This document shows positions 49,108 to 58,844 of a stretch of DNA of 64,000 nucleotides, in pieces (the first letter of the stretch is position 1; each line of letters starts with the position of its first letter). The stretch lies in the NCBI GenBank assembly GCA_902764705.1, contig CACWWZ010000019.1, positions 1-64,000 on the forward strand, written 5' to 3'. The translations under genes were made by a program, and so were the position numbers. Under the pieces are notes generated by a model. The model did no database searches, was not told the origin of the DNA, and was given only the letters and a program-made list of their open reading frames with translations. This stretch comes from an uncultured Prevotellaceae bacterium. Its GTDB lineage: Bacteria > Bacteroidota > Bacteroidia > Bacteroidales > Bacteroidaceae.

Positions 49108-50548
49108 AGACAATAACGAGTATGTGCGTAGTGTGGCCGAACAGAAATATGAGTTTGGCTTTACGACGGACGTACATACTGAAATCATAGAGAAGGGACT
49201 GAATGAGGATATTGTCAGGCTCATCTCAGCGAAAAAGGGGGAACCGGAGTGGATGCTCGAGTTCCGTCTGAAGGCCTTTCGCTACTGGAAGGAGCAAAAG
49301 GAACCTAAATGGGGACATGTGCATGTGCCCGAGATCGACTATCAAGCCATCTCTTATTATGCTGATCCCTTGGCTCAGAAACCAAAGGGTGACGGCAAGA
49401 TAGACCCTGAGCTGGAGAAGACTTTCGATAAGCTGGGTATCCCCCTTGAGGAGCGACTGGCACTGAGCGGCAATACGGCTGTCGATGCTATTATGGACTC
49501 TGTCTCTGTGAAGACAACCTTCAAAGAGAAGCTTCGCGAAAAGGGGGTGATCTTCTGTTCGATCGGCGACGCTATCAAGGAGCACCCTGATCTGGTGCGC
49601 CAGTATTTGGGGACGGTGGTACCTTATAAGGATAATTTCTTTGCGGCACTGAACAGCGCCGTGTTTAGCGACGGCTCGTTTGTGTATATCCCTAAGGGGG
49701 TGCGCTGTCCCATGGAGTTGAGCAGCTATTTCCGTATCAATGCCAGAAATACGGGTCAGTTTGAGCGCACCTTGATTATCGCCGATGATGATGCTTACGT
49801 CTCGTATCTCGAAGGTTGTACGGCGCCGATGCGTGATGAAAACCAATTGCACGCCGCCATCGTGGAGATTATTGTGATGAATCGGGCGGAGGTGAAATAC
49901 AGCACTGTCCAGAACTGGTATCCAGGCGATGAGAACGGCAAGGGTGGGGTCTTAAACCTTGTGACGAAGCGTGGTGATTTGCGTGGCGTTGACTCCAAAC
50001 TCTCGTGGACTCAGGTTGAGACGGGCTCTGCCATCACTTGGAAGTATCCCTCTTGTCTCTTGCGAGGTGACAACTCGCAGGCGGAGTTCTATAGTGTTGC
50101 TGTGACGAACAACTATCAGGAGGCGGATACAGGCACCAAGATGATCCATATCGGCAAGAACACCAAGAGTACGATTATCTCTAAAGGTATCTCTGCCGGA
50201 CACTCTCAGAACTCCTATCGTGGACTGGTTCGGGCAGCCGCTACTGCTGATAACGCTCGTAACTACTCCTCGTGCGATTCGCTGCTCTTGGGATCTGACT
50301 GTGGTGCGCACACCTTCCCTTATATGGATGTGCACAACGATACCGCCATCTTCGAGCACGAGGCTACTACTTCGAAGATCTCAGAAGACCAGCTCTTTTA
50401 CTGCAATCAGCGAGGTATCCCCACTGAGCAGGCCGTAGGACTTATTGTCAACGGCTATGCCAAGGAGGTCCTCCAAAAACTTCCCATGGAATTCGCCGTC
50501 GAGGCTCAGAAACTCCTCTCCGTATCCCTCGAAGGTACGGTAGGTTAA
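49097..50548 (+). CDS. sufB: Fe-S cluster assembly scaffold SufB
   Basis: A 483-residue cytoplasmic protein, core of the SufBCD scaffold that builds Fe-S clusters. The N-terminal part ([20 protein letters not shown]) and the beta-helix core ([39 protein letters not shown]) are intact. The C-terminal cluster/sulfur site includes [21 protein letters not shown] (conserved Cys) and [11 protein letters not shown]. The first codons overlap the end of the phosphatase gene by 11 bases. sufC and sufD follow in the standard order. Confidence 0.97.
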   Translation: MDHKDNNEYVRSVAEQKYEFGFTTDVHTEIIEKGLNEDIVRLISAKKGEPEWMLEFRLKAFRYWKEQKEPKWGHVHVPEIDYQAISYYADPLAQKPKGDGKIDPELEKTFDKLGIPLEERLALSGNTAVDAIMDSVSVKTTFKEKLREKGVIFCSIGDAIKEHPDLVRQYLGTVVPYKDNFFAALNSAVFSDGSFVYIPKGVRCPMELSSYFRINARNTGQFERTLIIADDDAYVSYLEGCTAPMRDENQLHAAIVEIIVMNRAEVKYSTVQNWYPGDENGKGGVLNLVTKRGDLRGVDSKLSWTQVETGSAITWKYPSCLLRGDNSQAEFYSVAVTNNYQEADTGTKMIHIGKNTKSTIISKGISAGHSQNSYRGLVRAAATADNARNYSSCDSLLLGSDCGAHTFPYMDVHNDTAIFEHEATTSKISEDQLFYCNQRGIPTEQAVGLIVNGYAKEVLQKLPMEFAVEAQKLLSVSLEGTVG

Positions 50549-50587
50549 ATGGTCAAATAGTAAATTGTCAAATAGTCAAATAAATAG

Positions 50588-51343
50588 ATGTTAGAAGTAC
50601 GAAACTTACATGCTCGCATAGGCGAGAAGGAAATATTAAAGGGTATTGATTTGACCGTTCGCGATGGTGAGACGCATGCCATCATGGGACCCAACGGTTC
50701 AGGAAAGTCTACGCTGAGTGCCGTCCTCGTGGGTAATCCGCTCTACGAGGTCACTGAGGGTGAGGCTTATTTCAATGGCAAGAACCTGCTGGAGATGAAG
50801 CCTGAGGATCGTGCGCACGAGGGACTCTTCCTGAGTTTCCAGTATCCTGTGGAGATTCCTGGTGTGTCGATGACCAACTTCATGAAGGCGGCCATCAACG
50901 AGAAGCGTAAGTATCAGGGTCTGGAACCTATGAACGCTGCTGAATTCCTGAAGTTGCAGCGCGAGAAGCGTAAGATAGTGGAGCTTGACTCCAAACTGGC
51001 CAACCGCTCAGTGAACGAGGGTTTCAGCGGTGGCGAGAAGAAACGCAACGAGATCTTCCAGATGGCGATGTTGGAGCCGAAACTTAGTATTCTCGACGAG
51101 ACGGACTCTGGTCTTGATGTCGACGCGATGCGTATCGTTGCTGAGGGTGTCAATAAACTTCAGACGCCAGAGACATCGTGCATTGTCATTACCCACTACG
51201 ATCGTCTGTTGGAAATGATTCGCCCTCAGTTTGTGCATGTGCTCTACAAGGGTCGTATTGTCAAGACAGGTGGTCCAGAACTTGCCAAGCAGATTCAGGA
51301 GCACGGCTACGATTGGATTAAGGAAGAAATCGGAGAAGAGTAA
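50588..51343 (+). CDS. sufC: Fe-S assembly ATPase SufC
   Basis: A 251-residue ABC-type ATPase that powers the SufBCD scaffold. Walker A is GPNGSGKST, the signature is GFSGGEKKR, Walker B is LSILDETDSGLD, and the H-loop is VITHYDR. No transmembrane segment is present, as expected for this soluble ABC protein. It is spaced 39 bases from sufB by a GTCAAATAG word repeat. Confidence 0.97.
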   Translation: MLEVRNLHARIGEKEILKGIDLTVRDGETHAIMGPNGSGKSTLSAVLVGNPLYEVTEGEAYFNGKNLLEMKPEDRAHEGLFLSFQYPVEIPGVSMTNFMKAAINEKRKYQGLEPMNAAEFLKLQREKRKIVELDSKLANRSVNEGFSGGEKKRNEIFQMAMLEPKLSILDETDSGLDVDAMRIVAEGVNKLQTPETSCIVITHYDRLLEMIRPQFVHVLYKGRIVKTGGPELAKQIQEHGYDWIKEEIGEE

Positions 51344-51395
51344 GTTAAGTGAAGAGTGAAGAATGAAGAGTGAAGAATTTGCTTCCGCACTTGAT

Positions 51396-52721
51396 ATGCA
51401 ATCAGAAATACAATACATAGAACTCTATAAGCAGACTCGTGCGATGATTCACGAACACAGCAGTGACGTGATGAATAGCGTGCGCGACGAGGCTTTCGAG
51501 CGTTTCGCTTCAGCTGGTTTCCCCAGCAAAAAAGTTGAGCGCTACAAATACACTGATATTCAAAAGCTCTTTGCTCCTGACTATGGTTTGAACCTGAACC
51601 GTCTGACCATACCCGTTGACCCCTACAATGCTTTCCATTGTGATGTGCCCAACCTGTCGACGAGCCTCTATTTCGTAGTTAACGACGGATTCTATCAGGA
51701 CGAAAAACCTAAGGGCCATTTGCCAGAGGGTGTTGTCATTGGCTCTCTGAAGGAGTTTGCAACCTCAGAGTATTATAATCAGTTGGCAGGCAAGGCCAAT
51801 GATGCTACTACAGACCTGAATACGATGTTGGCACAGGATGGCCTCTACGTCTATGTCCCCAAGAATGTCAAGGTTGATCGTGCCATACAAGTCATAAACA
51901 TCCTGCGTAGTGATGTTGACCTGATGGTGAACCGTCGTGTGCTCATCGTGCTCGAAGAGGGTGCAGAATTAAAAATGCTGTTCTGTGACCATGCTGCTGA
52001 CGACCGTAACTTCTTAGCCACACAGGTTATCGAGGCCTATGTGGGTGAGAACGCCTCATTGGATCTGTATTGCCTCGAAGAGACGCACGCTAAGAACGTC
52101 CGCGTGAGCAATGTCTACATCGACCAGCAGGCCAACAGTCGTGTGAACCACAATGTCATCACCCTGCATAACGGCATTACCCGTAATAAGCTCGACCTCA
52201 CTTTCAGCGGTGAGGGTGCTGAGTGCCAGTGCTATGGTTGTGTTATTGCCGACAAGCAGCAGCATGTCGACAATAATACGTTGATTACACACAAAGTGCC
52301 CCATTGCACTTCGAATGAGCTCTATAAATATGTACTCGATGACAAGGCCGTAGGAGCTTTCGCAGGTCGCGTACTTGTAGAACATGGTGCCCAGAAGACC
52401 TCCTCGCAGATGACTAATCAGAACCTGACGGCTACCAAGGAGGCCCGCATGTACACCCAGCCGATGCTTGAGATTTATGCCGATGACGTGAAGTGCGCTC
52501 ATGGCTCTACGGTGGGTCAGTTGAACGATGCCGCCCTCTTCTACATGCGTCAGCGTGGCATCTCGCTCGCTGAAGCCAAGATGCTTTTGCAGAATGCCTT
52601 CATCAACGAGGTTATCGACAAGATGCAACTTGAACCCCTTCGCGACCGTCTCCACCACTTGGTGGAAAAACGTTTCCGCGGAGAACTCAACAAATGCGAG
52701 GGCTGCAAGCTCTGCAAATAA
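51396..52721 (+). CDS. sufD: Fe-S assembly protein SufD
   Basis: A 441-residue SufD, paralogue of SufB and its partner in the scaffold. An N-terminal helical part (ERFASAGFPSKKVERYKYTD) is followed by the beta-helix core and a C-terminal segment with the conserved His (CAHGSTVGQLNDAALFYMRQRG). I prefer the ATG at 51396 (MQSEIQYIELYKQ) because an upstream in-frame ATG at 51363 lies in a GTGAAGAATGAAGA word repeat and would add 11 residues of repeat-derived sequence. It is followed by a terminator. No sufS or sufE is next to it in this window. Confidence 0.93.
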   Translation: MQSEIQYIELYKQTRAMIHEHSSDVMNSVRDEAFERFASAGFPSKKVERYKYTDIQKLFAPDYGLNLNRLTIPVDPYNAFHCDVPNLSTSLYFVVNDGFYQDEKPKGHLPEGVVIGSLKEFATSEYYNQLAGKANDATTDLNTMLAQDGLYVYVPKNVKVDRAIQVINILRSDVDLMVNRRVLIVLEEGAELKMLFCDHAADDRNFLATQVIEAYVGENASLDLYCLEETHAKNVRVSNVYIDQQANSRVNHNVITLHNGITRNKLDLTFSGEGAECQCYGCVIADKQQHVDNNTLITHKVPHCTSNELYKYVLDDKAVGAFAGRVLVEHGAQKTSSQMTNQNLTATKEARMYTQPMLEIYADDVKCAHGSTVGQLNDAALFYMRQRGISLAEAKMLLQNAFINEVIDKMQLEPLRDRLHHLVEKRFRGELNKCEGCKLCK

Positions 52722-52727
52722 CTTACA

Positions 52728-52756
52728 AGGGGTGAACAAATCGTTCACCCTTTTCT
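52728..52756 (+). terminator. Rho-independent terminator after sufD
   Basis: AAGGGGTGAAC pairs with GTTCACCCTTTT around AAATC and is followed by TTTTC. It ends the rimP-to-sufD transcription unit. Confidence 0.8.
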
Positions 52757-52793
52757 TTTGGGTATCACCGTTGGCGAAACGGTTTTCCTCTTT

Positions 52794-52820
52794 AGTGACA
52801 AAACAGGTGCGAATTCGTCT
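52794..52820 (+). promoter_or_regulatory. Shared carbohydrate-regulon element (copy 7, GH2-GH106 unit)
   Basis: AGTGACAA, 14 bases with AGGTGCG, CGTCT, TTATTAAAAA, 25 bases before the GH2 ATG. The first bases differ from the GAYG of the other copies. Confidence 0.62.
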
Positions 52821-52845
52821 TTATTAAAAATAAAGAAACAGAAAG

Positions 52846-55677
52846 ATGAGAAGGACGATTCTTTTGGTATGGACGATGGTGATGGCGATGGCCATCAAGG
52901 CCCAAACGTTAGTGGAAACCCAGCGACAGTATCTGAGTGGTCATGGTTGCGACGATATGGTACAGTGGGACTTCCTATGTTCGGATGGTCGTAATGCAGG
53001 CAAATGGACCAAGATTGGTGTGCCGTCGTGCTGGGAATTGCAGGGCTTTGGCACCTACCAGTATGGTATGCGGTTCTATGGCAAGGCAACACCTGAGGGA
53101 ATTGCCGACGAGAAGGGGCTGTACAAAACGGAGTTTACGTTGCCTGAGAAGTGGGAGGGTCGTCAGATACAATTGGTCTTTGAGGCTGCCTTTACGGAGA
53201 TTCATGTGCAGATTAATGGTCGTAAGGCAGGTAACGGCACGTATCAGGGCGGCTTTACCCGACATACCATTGACGTCTCGGATCGTGTGTTCTTTGGCAA
53301 GAAAAAGAATCGTTTGGAGGTCGAGGTGCTGAAAGAGAGTACCAACCCACAGGTAAATCTGGCTGAGCGTCGTGCTGACTATTGGAACTTCGGAGGCATC
53401 TGGCGTCCAGTGTTCATCGTCTCGAAACCTTCTCAGAATATCCAACGCGTAGCCATTGACGCGAAGGCAGATGGCTTCTTTACAGCTGATGTGTTCCTGA
53501 ATCGTGCCGTGTCAGGCAGTCAGGTGTGTGTTGATATTGTTGACACCAATGGCAAGAAGGTGGCGACAAGCCCTACATACATCATTGCCAGCGACAAGGC
53601 TAAAGCAGAATTCCGTACCGATAACCCTAAACTGTGGAATGCTGAACAGCCGAACCTGTATACAGCAGTCTTTACTTTGAAAAACGCAGAGGGTAAGACC
53701 CTCCACGTAGAGCGCCAGAAGTTTGGCTTCCGCACTATCGAATATCGTCACCAGTACAACGGCGATGAGGAGGACGGTGTGTTTATAAATGGTCGGAAGG
53801 TCATCATGAAGGGTGTGAATCGTCATTCGTTCCGTCCTGAGAGTGGCCGTACGCTGTCGAAGGCAAAGAACATCGAGGATGTGCTGCTCATCAAGTCGAT
53901 GAACATGAATGCCGTTCGACTTTCGCACTATCCTGCTGACCCTGAATTCCTGGATGCCTGCGACTCGTTGGGCCTTTATGTGGAGTGCGAACAGCCAGGC
54001 TGGCATTGGGCACACGACACGATGACGGGTTCGCAGATTGTAGAGGAGATGGTGACGCGCGACGTGAACCATCCCAGCATCATTTTCTGGAGCAACGGCA
54101 ACGAGGGTGGCTTTAACTACGAGTTAGAACCTGTGTTCACTCGTCTGGATATTCAAAAGCGTGTGGTGCTCTATCCTTGGGCGAACCGTAATGGTTTCGA
54201 GACGAAGCACTACCGTTCGTGGGGCGAGACAGCAGACTATATGCGCCAAAAGGAGATTTTCATGCCTACGGAGTTCCTGCATGGACTGTATGACGGAGGA
54301 CATGGGGCAGGCTTGAAGGACTACTGGAAGTTGATGATGAGCAATCCGCGTTGTGCTGGAGGTTTCCTGTGGGACCTGATGGATCAGGCTGTGGTTCGTA
54401 CGGACCAAAATGGCATCCTTGACCCCGTGGGTAACTTCGGCTCTGATGGTATCGTTGGTCCTCACATGGAGAAGGAAGGTTCATTCTATACCATCCGCGA
54501 GGTGTGGAGTCCTGTGCAAGTTTTGTATTTTGACAGCGGCGCTTTCACCATTCAGAACTGCTACAACTTCATCAACCTGAAGGACTGCCACTTCAGCTAC
54601 AGACTACTCAAGATGCCTGCTTATGGAGAGAAAGACGTTAAGGTCATCAAGGAAGTGAAACTCCCCTCACCTAATACTGCACCAGGTGAAAAAGCCCAAC
54701 TGAAAATCGAAAGGACAGATGCCGATGTGATTGAGTTGACAGCTATTGACCCGTATGGAAAGGAAATCTTTACGTGGGGCCATAGACACATGGTAAAACT
54801 CGGCACTGGTAACCTGAGCAAGAGAAACTTACACAAGAATACCCAGAAATACTCGTATACAGAGGATACGAACCAATTATTGGTGCAAGATGGCAATCGC
54901 CAGTATGCCTTCAGCAAGAAAACGGGTAGGTTGATAGGAGTCTCCGTAGGTGATAAAAAGTTGTCATTCAGTAATGGTCCCCGCTTTGTAGCTGCTAAGC
55001 GTGCTGACCGTTCGCAGGATGGCTTTTATAATCACGACGATAGCAAGGCCTTCCAGAAGAAGACGCAATATACGGAGTATCCTGACCAAGGCGCTTTCGA
55101 TAGTTTCACCTTTAGTGACAGCACGCTGGTAGTCAACTACCTGCATGGTTCCATCAATACGGTTACTTGGCGTTTCCTCGCTGATGGCGGAGTGTATATG
55201 AATGTCGACTATTACTTCAATGGCGTCGTCGACCTGATGGGTATCTGTTTCGACTATCCTGAGACGATGATGAAAAGCAAACAATGGGTGGGCAAGGGTC
55301 CCTATCGCGTTTGGCAGAACCGTATGGAGGGTCCGCAATATGGTCTGTGGCAGAATGACTACAACGATCCCATTCCTGGTGAGTCGTGGGACTATCCTGA
55401 ATTTAAGGGCTATTTCTCGAATGTCAACTGGATGAAGCTGAATACCAGCGAAGGAGCCATTGGCATCGAACTGATGACAGGAAAGGTAGGCGTCTATACA
55501 CCTCGTGACGGACGCGATCATATCCTTTACACCTTGCCAGAGACAGGCATTTCTATCCTCAAGGCCATTCCTGCTGTTCGCAACAAAGTGAACACGACTG
55601 ACCTGAATGGTCCCAGCGCACAACCCTATTGGAGCAAGGGAAAAGGAAGCATCAGCGCCATCCTGCACTTCGAATGA
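52846..55677 (+). CDS. Glycoside hydrolase family 2 (beta-galactosidase-like)
   Basis: A 943-residue exported enzyme. A signal peptide ends AIKAQ near residue 20. The GH2 sugar-binding domain (about 40-190: GVPSCWELQGFGTYQYG) and immunoglobulin-like domain follow. The (beta/alpha)8 catalytic domain has RLSHYPADPEFLDACDSLG, the acid/base in SNGNEGG (Glu420) and the likely nucleophile in TEFLHG (Glu476). Further C-terminal beta domains extend it. GH2 members release beta-galactose, beta-glucuronate, alpha-L-arabinopyranose or other sugars; which one cannot be told. It is the first gene of the unit GH2-GH106-esterase-GH2 and follows the shared regulon element. Confidence 0.9.
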   Translation: MRRTILLVWTMVMAMAIKAQTLVETQRQYLSGHGCDDMVQWDFLCSDGRNAGKWTKIGVPSCWELQGFGTYQYGMRFYGKATPEGIADEKGLYKTEFTLPEKWEGRQIQLVFEAAFTEIHVQINGRKAGNGTYQGGFTRHTIDVSDRVFFGKKKNRLEVEVLKESTNPQVNLAERRADYWNFGGIWRPVFIVSKPSQNIQRVAIDAKADGFFTADVFLNRAVSGSQVCVDIVDTNGKKVATSPTYIIASDKAKAEFRTDNPKLWNAEQPNLYTAVFTLKNAEGKTLHVERQKFGFRTIEYRHQYNGDEEDGVFINGRKVIMKGVNRHSFRPESGRTLSKAKNIEDVLLIKSMNMNAVRLSHYPADPEFLDACDSLGLYVECEQPGWHWAHDTMTGSQIVEEMVTRDVNHPSIIFWSNGNEGGFNYELEPVFTRLDIQKRVVLYPWANRNGFETKHYRSWGETADYMRQKEIFMPTEFLHGLYDGGHGAGLKDYWKLMMSNPRCAGGFLWDLMDQAVVRTDQNGILDPVGNFGSDGIVGPHMEKEGSFYTIREVWSPVQVLYFDSGAFTIQNCYNFINLKDCHFSYRLLKMPAYGEKDVKVIKEVKLPSPNTAPGEKAQLKIERTDADVIELTAIDPYGKEIFTWGHRHMVKLGTGNLSKRNLHKNTQKYSYTEDTNQLLVQDGNRQYAFSKKTGRLIGVSVGDKKLSFSNGPRFVAAKRADRSQDGFYNHDDSKAFQKKTQYTEYPDQGAFDSFTFSDSTLVVNYLHGSINTVTWRFLADGGVYMNVDYYFNGVVDLMGICFDYPETMMKSKQWVGKGPYRVWQNRMEGPQYGLWQNDYNDPIPGESWDYPEFKGYFSNVNWMKLNTSEGAIGIELMTGKVGVYTPRDGRDHILYTLPETGISILKAIPAVRNKVNTTDLNGPSAQPYWSKGKGSISAILHFE

Positions 55678-55714
55678 TTTCTGAACAACGGATCGAACGA
55701 ATTACACGGATGCT

Positions 55715-58700
55715 ATGAAACGATTGACCACACTCGCTCTTGTCCTGTGCCTTGCGATTTTGTCGCGAGGTAACGACACGACTCGCCCTTGGACATTCTG
55801 GTACTGGATGTATGGTGCCGTATCAGAAGCAGGCATCAAGGCCGACCTGCAGGCGATGAAGGACGTGGGACTGGGTGGCTGTTACCTGATGCCTATTCGT
55901 GGGGCTGTGGAGCGACCAGAATACCAAGGAACAGCTGATGCCTTAAGTGAGAATTTCTGGCGAATGGTGGATTATTCGTTTGCACAAGCTGATTCTCTCG
56001 GATTGGAAATGGGCATTCACGTCTGCGACGGTTTTGCACTGGCTGGTGGCCCCTGGATTGCGCCTGAAGAGTCGATGCAGAAGATAGTCTTCGCAGAAGA
56101 CCTCTTTGTTGGCAGTGTACAGGAAATGGTTTATCGTAATGGCGGTCTCGTCTTGCCACGTCCAGAGGGCGTCGATGGCTATTACGAGGACATTGCTACT
56201 TTTGCTATTCCGCTGACGCGACGATACTTCCATCCTTTTCCCTATAACTTCAATTTACAACGCGACTTGGAGAAAGTACCTGTCATGATGTCGTCCACTA
56301 TGACACGCAATGCAAAGGGAATCTTTACTGCCTCCGAATCCGCATGGATAGCATTCGACATGGGAGGTGAACGCGAATATACCAATATTGAGATAGCTGC
56401 CAACGGCACTAACATGCAGGCCCAACGTATGGTGGTTGAGGTAAGTGACGATGGCATTGACTACCGACGTGTCAAACAACTCGTTCCACCGCGTCAGGGA
56501 TGGCAGAATTACGACTATAATACCACCTTTGCCTTTCCGCCAACAAAAGCTCGCTTCTGGCGATTGTCGTGGACTCCCAAGAGAACGGAGCCAGGCAGTG
56601 AGGACTTGGATGCAGCCAAGTGGAACCCTCGTCTTGGGCTGAAGAATGCTATCTTCTATGCCCAGCCACAAATCGACAACTGGGAGGGCAAGGCTGGCTA
56701 TGTATGGCGTATTGCCCCAGAAGCCAACGCAAGTGAATTACCTGATAGTATCTGCTGGCAACAGCAGGAGATAGCCCAACTAACTCTGGACGGAGACCGC
56801 GTGACGGGCTATAGGCTGCAGGATATAGATAATTCTACCTATATCTACCGTATTATCCGCATTGGTCACACCTCGACAGGCCATACCAATGCAACGGCTG
56901 GTGGTGCTAAAGGACTGGAGTGTGACAAGTTCTCCCGTGAGGCTGTCAGCAAGCAAGTGGACTCATGGTTCGGACAGTTCAAACAGCGCCCTTATGCCAA
57001 CGTGGTGAAATACCTGCATGTAGACTCTTGGGAGTGTGGTTCGCAGAACTGGGGAAAAAACTTTGCTCAGGAGTTCAAGACACGTCGTGGCTATGACCTT
57101 ATCCCTTGGTTACCTGTTATGATTGGCATCCCCATAGAATCGGCAGCCCAAAGTGACAAAGTGTTGCGTGATATCCGCAAGACCATTGATGAATTGGTGA
57201 ACGAGGTCTTTTTTGCTACTGTGGCCCAAAAGGCCAAGGAGTATGGTGTTCAACTTTCGTCAGAGAGTGTCGCCCCAACGATGGTCAGCGACGGAATGAC
57301 GCATTATAAATATGTGGACGTGCCGATGGGTGAATATTGGCTTAATTCGCCCACTCACGACAAACCCAACGACATGGTTGACGCCATCAGTGGCTCACAT
57401 GTTTATGGCAAGAATATCGTGCAGGCTGAGGGATTTACGGAAGTGCGAGGCGTATGGGACGAGACGCCGGCGAGCATCAAGGCACTCCTCGACAGGAATT
57501 TCGCCTTGGGCATGAATCGCCTCTTCTTCCATGTAAACACTCACAATCCCTGGCTCGACAGGAAACCAGGAATGACGCTCGACGGCATTGGACTTTTCTT
57601 CCAGCGCGATCAGACGTGGTACCCTGAAGCGAAGTCGTTCGTCGACTATATCACACGTTGTCAGACGCTGTTGCAGAAAGGAAAACCTGTGGTGGATATC
57701 GCTGTATATACAGGCGAGGAAATACCCTCGCGCGCTTTGACGCCAGACAAGTTGGTGCCCATGTTGCCTGGCTTGTTTGGAGCAGAACGCGTCGCCTCTG
57801 AACGCAAGCGCCTCGCGAATGTGGGACAGCCCATGGAGGAGTCACCCGTTGGTGTGCGCCACTCAGCGAATATCTTCAATCTGAAGGACTGGATCAATCC
57901 CCTGCACGGCTATCAGTACGACTCGATGAATAAGGACGCCCTCTTGACGCAACCTTTTCACTATAAGGTGTTAGTCATTCCTGAGGGTGCGCTGGTATCC
58001 AAAGAGGTCAAGACGAAAATTGCCCAACTGCGTCGACAAGGAGTGCTCATCATCGATAAGCCCTACCAGCAGGCAACGTTCAGCAACATTCCTCGCGACG
58101 CAGAACTCCCTGAGGGCATTGCCTATGCTCATCGGGCCACAGAGGATGAGGATATCTACTTCCTGGCCAACCAAAACAACAGCGAACAGACGTTCAAGCC
58201 CGTATTCCGCAACAACCATCAGAAAGCTGTCCTCTACAATCCAATGACCAACGAGTACGCTATCTATGATGGAACGATTACCTTGCCGTCGTATGGCTCT
58301 TGCTTTGTCGCTTTTAGTCCGAAGCCGTCGTACTGTGAGTCCGAAGCCGTCGTACTGGGAGTCCGAAGCCGTCGTACTGAGAGCACGAAACAATGGGACA
58401 TTCTTTTCCACGAAAGCAACATCGCCTTACAACGTCAGCAGCTTTTCGACTGGAGTCAGCACGAGGACGACAGAATACGCTATTTCAGTGGACACGCCCG
58501 CTATACGACGACGTGGAAACTGAAGAAGGACGAGGTGCCTCAAGGACGAGCCTGGCTGTCGTTCCCCAATGTGAAGGATATTGCCCACGTTTGGGTGAAT
58601 GGTAAAGATTGCGGCATTGCCTGGACGGCACCCTACGAGGTGGAGATAACGGGTGCCCTAAAGAAAGGAAAGAACACGATAGAAATCGAGGTGGTAAACA

Positions 58701-58843
58701 CGTGGCATAACGCTTTGCGAGGTGCTGATCAAGGGAAGGCGCCTTATGAAGGAATCTGGACGAATGCCAAATATCGTACGAAAGGCGACGGTTTGTTGCC
58801 TGCCGGCCTCCTTGCACCACCAGAACTTATAATAGAACAATGA
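55715..58843 (+). CDS. Glycoside hydrolase family 106 alpha-L-rhamnosidase
   Basis: A 1042-residue exported enzyme with a signal peptide (LALVLCLAILSRG). The GH106 catalytic barrel opens with RPWTFWYWMYGAVSEAGIKADL and LEMGIHVCDGFALAGGPWI. Further conserved blocks are YLHVDSWECGSQNWGKNF, LSSESVAPTMVSDG and QAEGFTEVRGVWDETPASI. A C-terminal galactose-binding-like jelly roll (about 935-1042) includes VKDIAHVWVNGKDCGIAW. The characterised family member from B. thetaiotaomicron acts on rhamnose in rhamnogalacturonan II. It lies 37 bases after GH2 and one base before the esterase gene. A repeat tract (58316-58383) encodes an insert, SEAVVLGVRSRRTEST, near residue 880. Confidence 0.92.
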   Translation: MKRLTTLALVLCLAILSRGNDTTRPWTFWYWMYGAVSEAGIKADLQAMKDVGLGGCYLMPIRGAVERPEYQGTADALSENFWRMVDYSFAQADSLGLEMGIHVCDGFALAGGPWIAPEESMQKIVFAEDLFVGSVQEMVYRNGGLVLPRPEGVDGYYEDIATFAIPLTRRYFHPFPYNFNLQRDLEKVPVMMSSTMTRNAKGIFTASESAWIAFDMGGEREYTNIEIAANGTNMQAQRMVVEVSDDGIDYRRVKQLVPPRQGWQNYDYNTTFAFPPTKARFWRLSWTPKRTEPGSEDLDAAKWNPRLGLKNAIFYAQPQIDNWEGKAGYVWRIAPEANASELPDSICWQQQEIAQLTLDGDRVTGYRLQDIDNSTYIYRIIRIGHTSTGHTNATAGGAKGLECDKFSREAVSKQVDSWFGQFKQRPYANVVKYLHVDSWECGSQNWGKNFAQEFKTRRGYDLIPWLPVMIGIPIESAAQSDKVLRDIRKTIDELVNEVFFATVAQKAKEYGVQLSSESVAPTMVSDGMTHYKYVDVPMGEYWLNSPTHDKPNDMVDAISGSHVYGKNIVQAEGFTEVRGVWDETPASIKALLDRNFALGMNRLFFHVNTHNPWLDRKPGMTLDGIGLFFQRDQTWYPEAKSFVDYITRCQTLLQKGKPVVDIAVYTGEEIPSRALTPDKLVPMLPGLFGAERVASERKRLANVGQPMEESPVGVRHSANIFNLKDWINPLHGYQYDSMNKDALLTQPFHYKVLVIPEGALVSKEVKTKIAQLRRQGVLIIDKPYQQATFSNIPRDAELPEGIAYAHRATEDEDIYFLANQNNSEQTFKPVFRNNHQKAVLYNPMTNEYAIYDGTITLPSYGSCFVAFSPKPSYCESEAVVLGVRSRRTESTKQWDILFHESNIALQRQQLFDWSQHEDDRIRYFSGHARYTTTWKLKKDEVPQGRAWLSFPNVKDIAHVWVNGKDCGIAWTAPYEVEITGALKKGKNTIEIEVVNTWHNALRGADQGKAPYEGIWTNAKYRTKGDGLLPAGLLAPPELIIEQ
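58316..58383. repeat. In-frame TCCGAAGCCGTCGTACTG tandem repeat in GH106
   Basis: About three copies of an 18-21-base unit (GTCCGAAGCCGTCGTACTG) lie between the catalytic part and the C-terminal jelly roll. Variants of TCCGTCGGCTTCGGACT occur at 298-317. Confidence 0.75.
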
Positions 58844-58844
58844 T

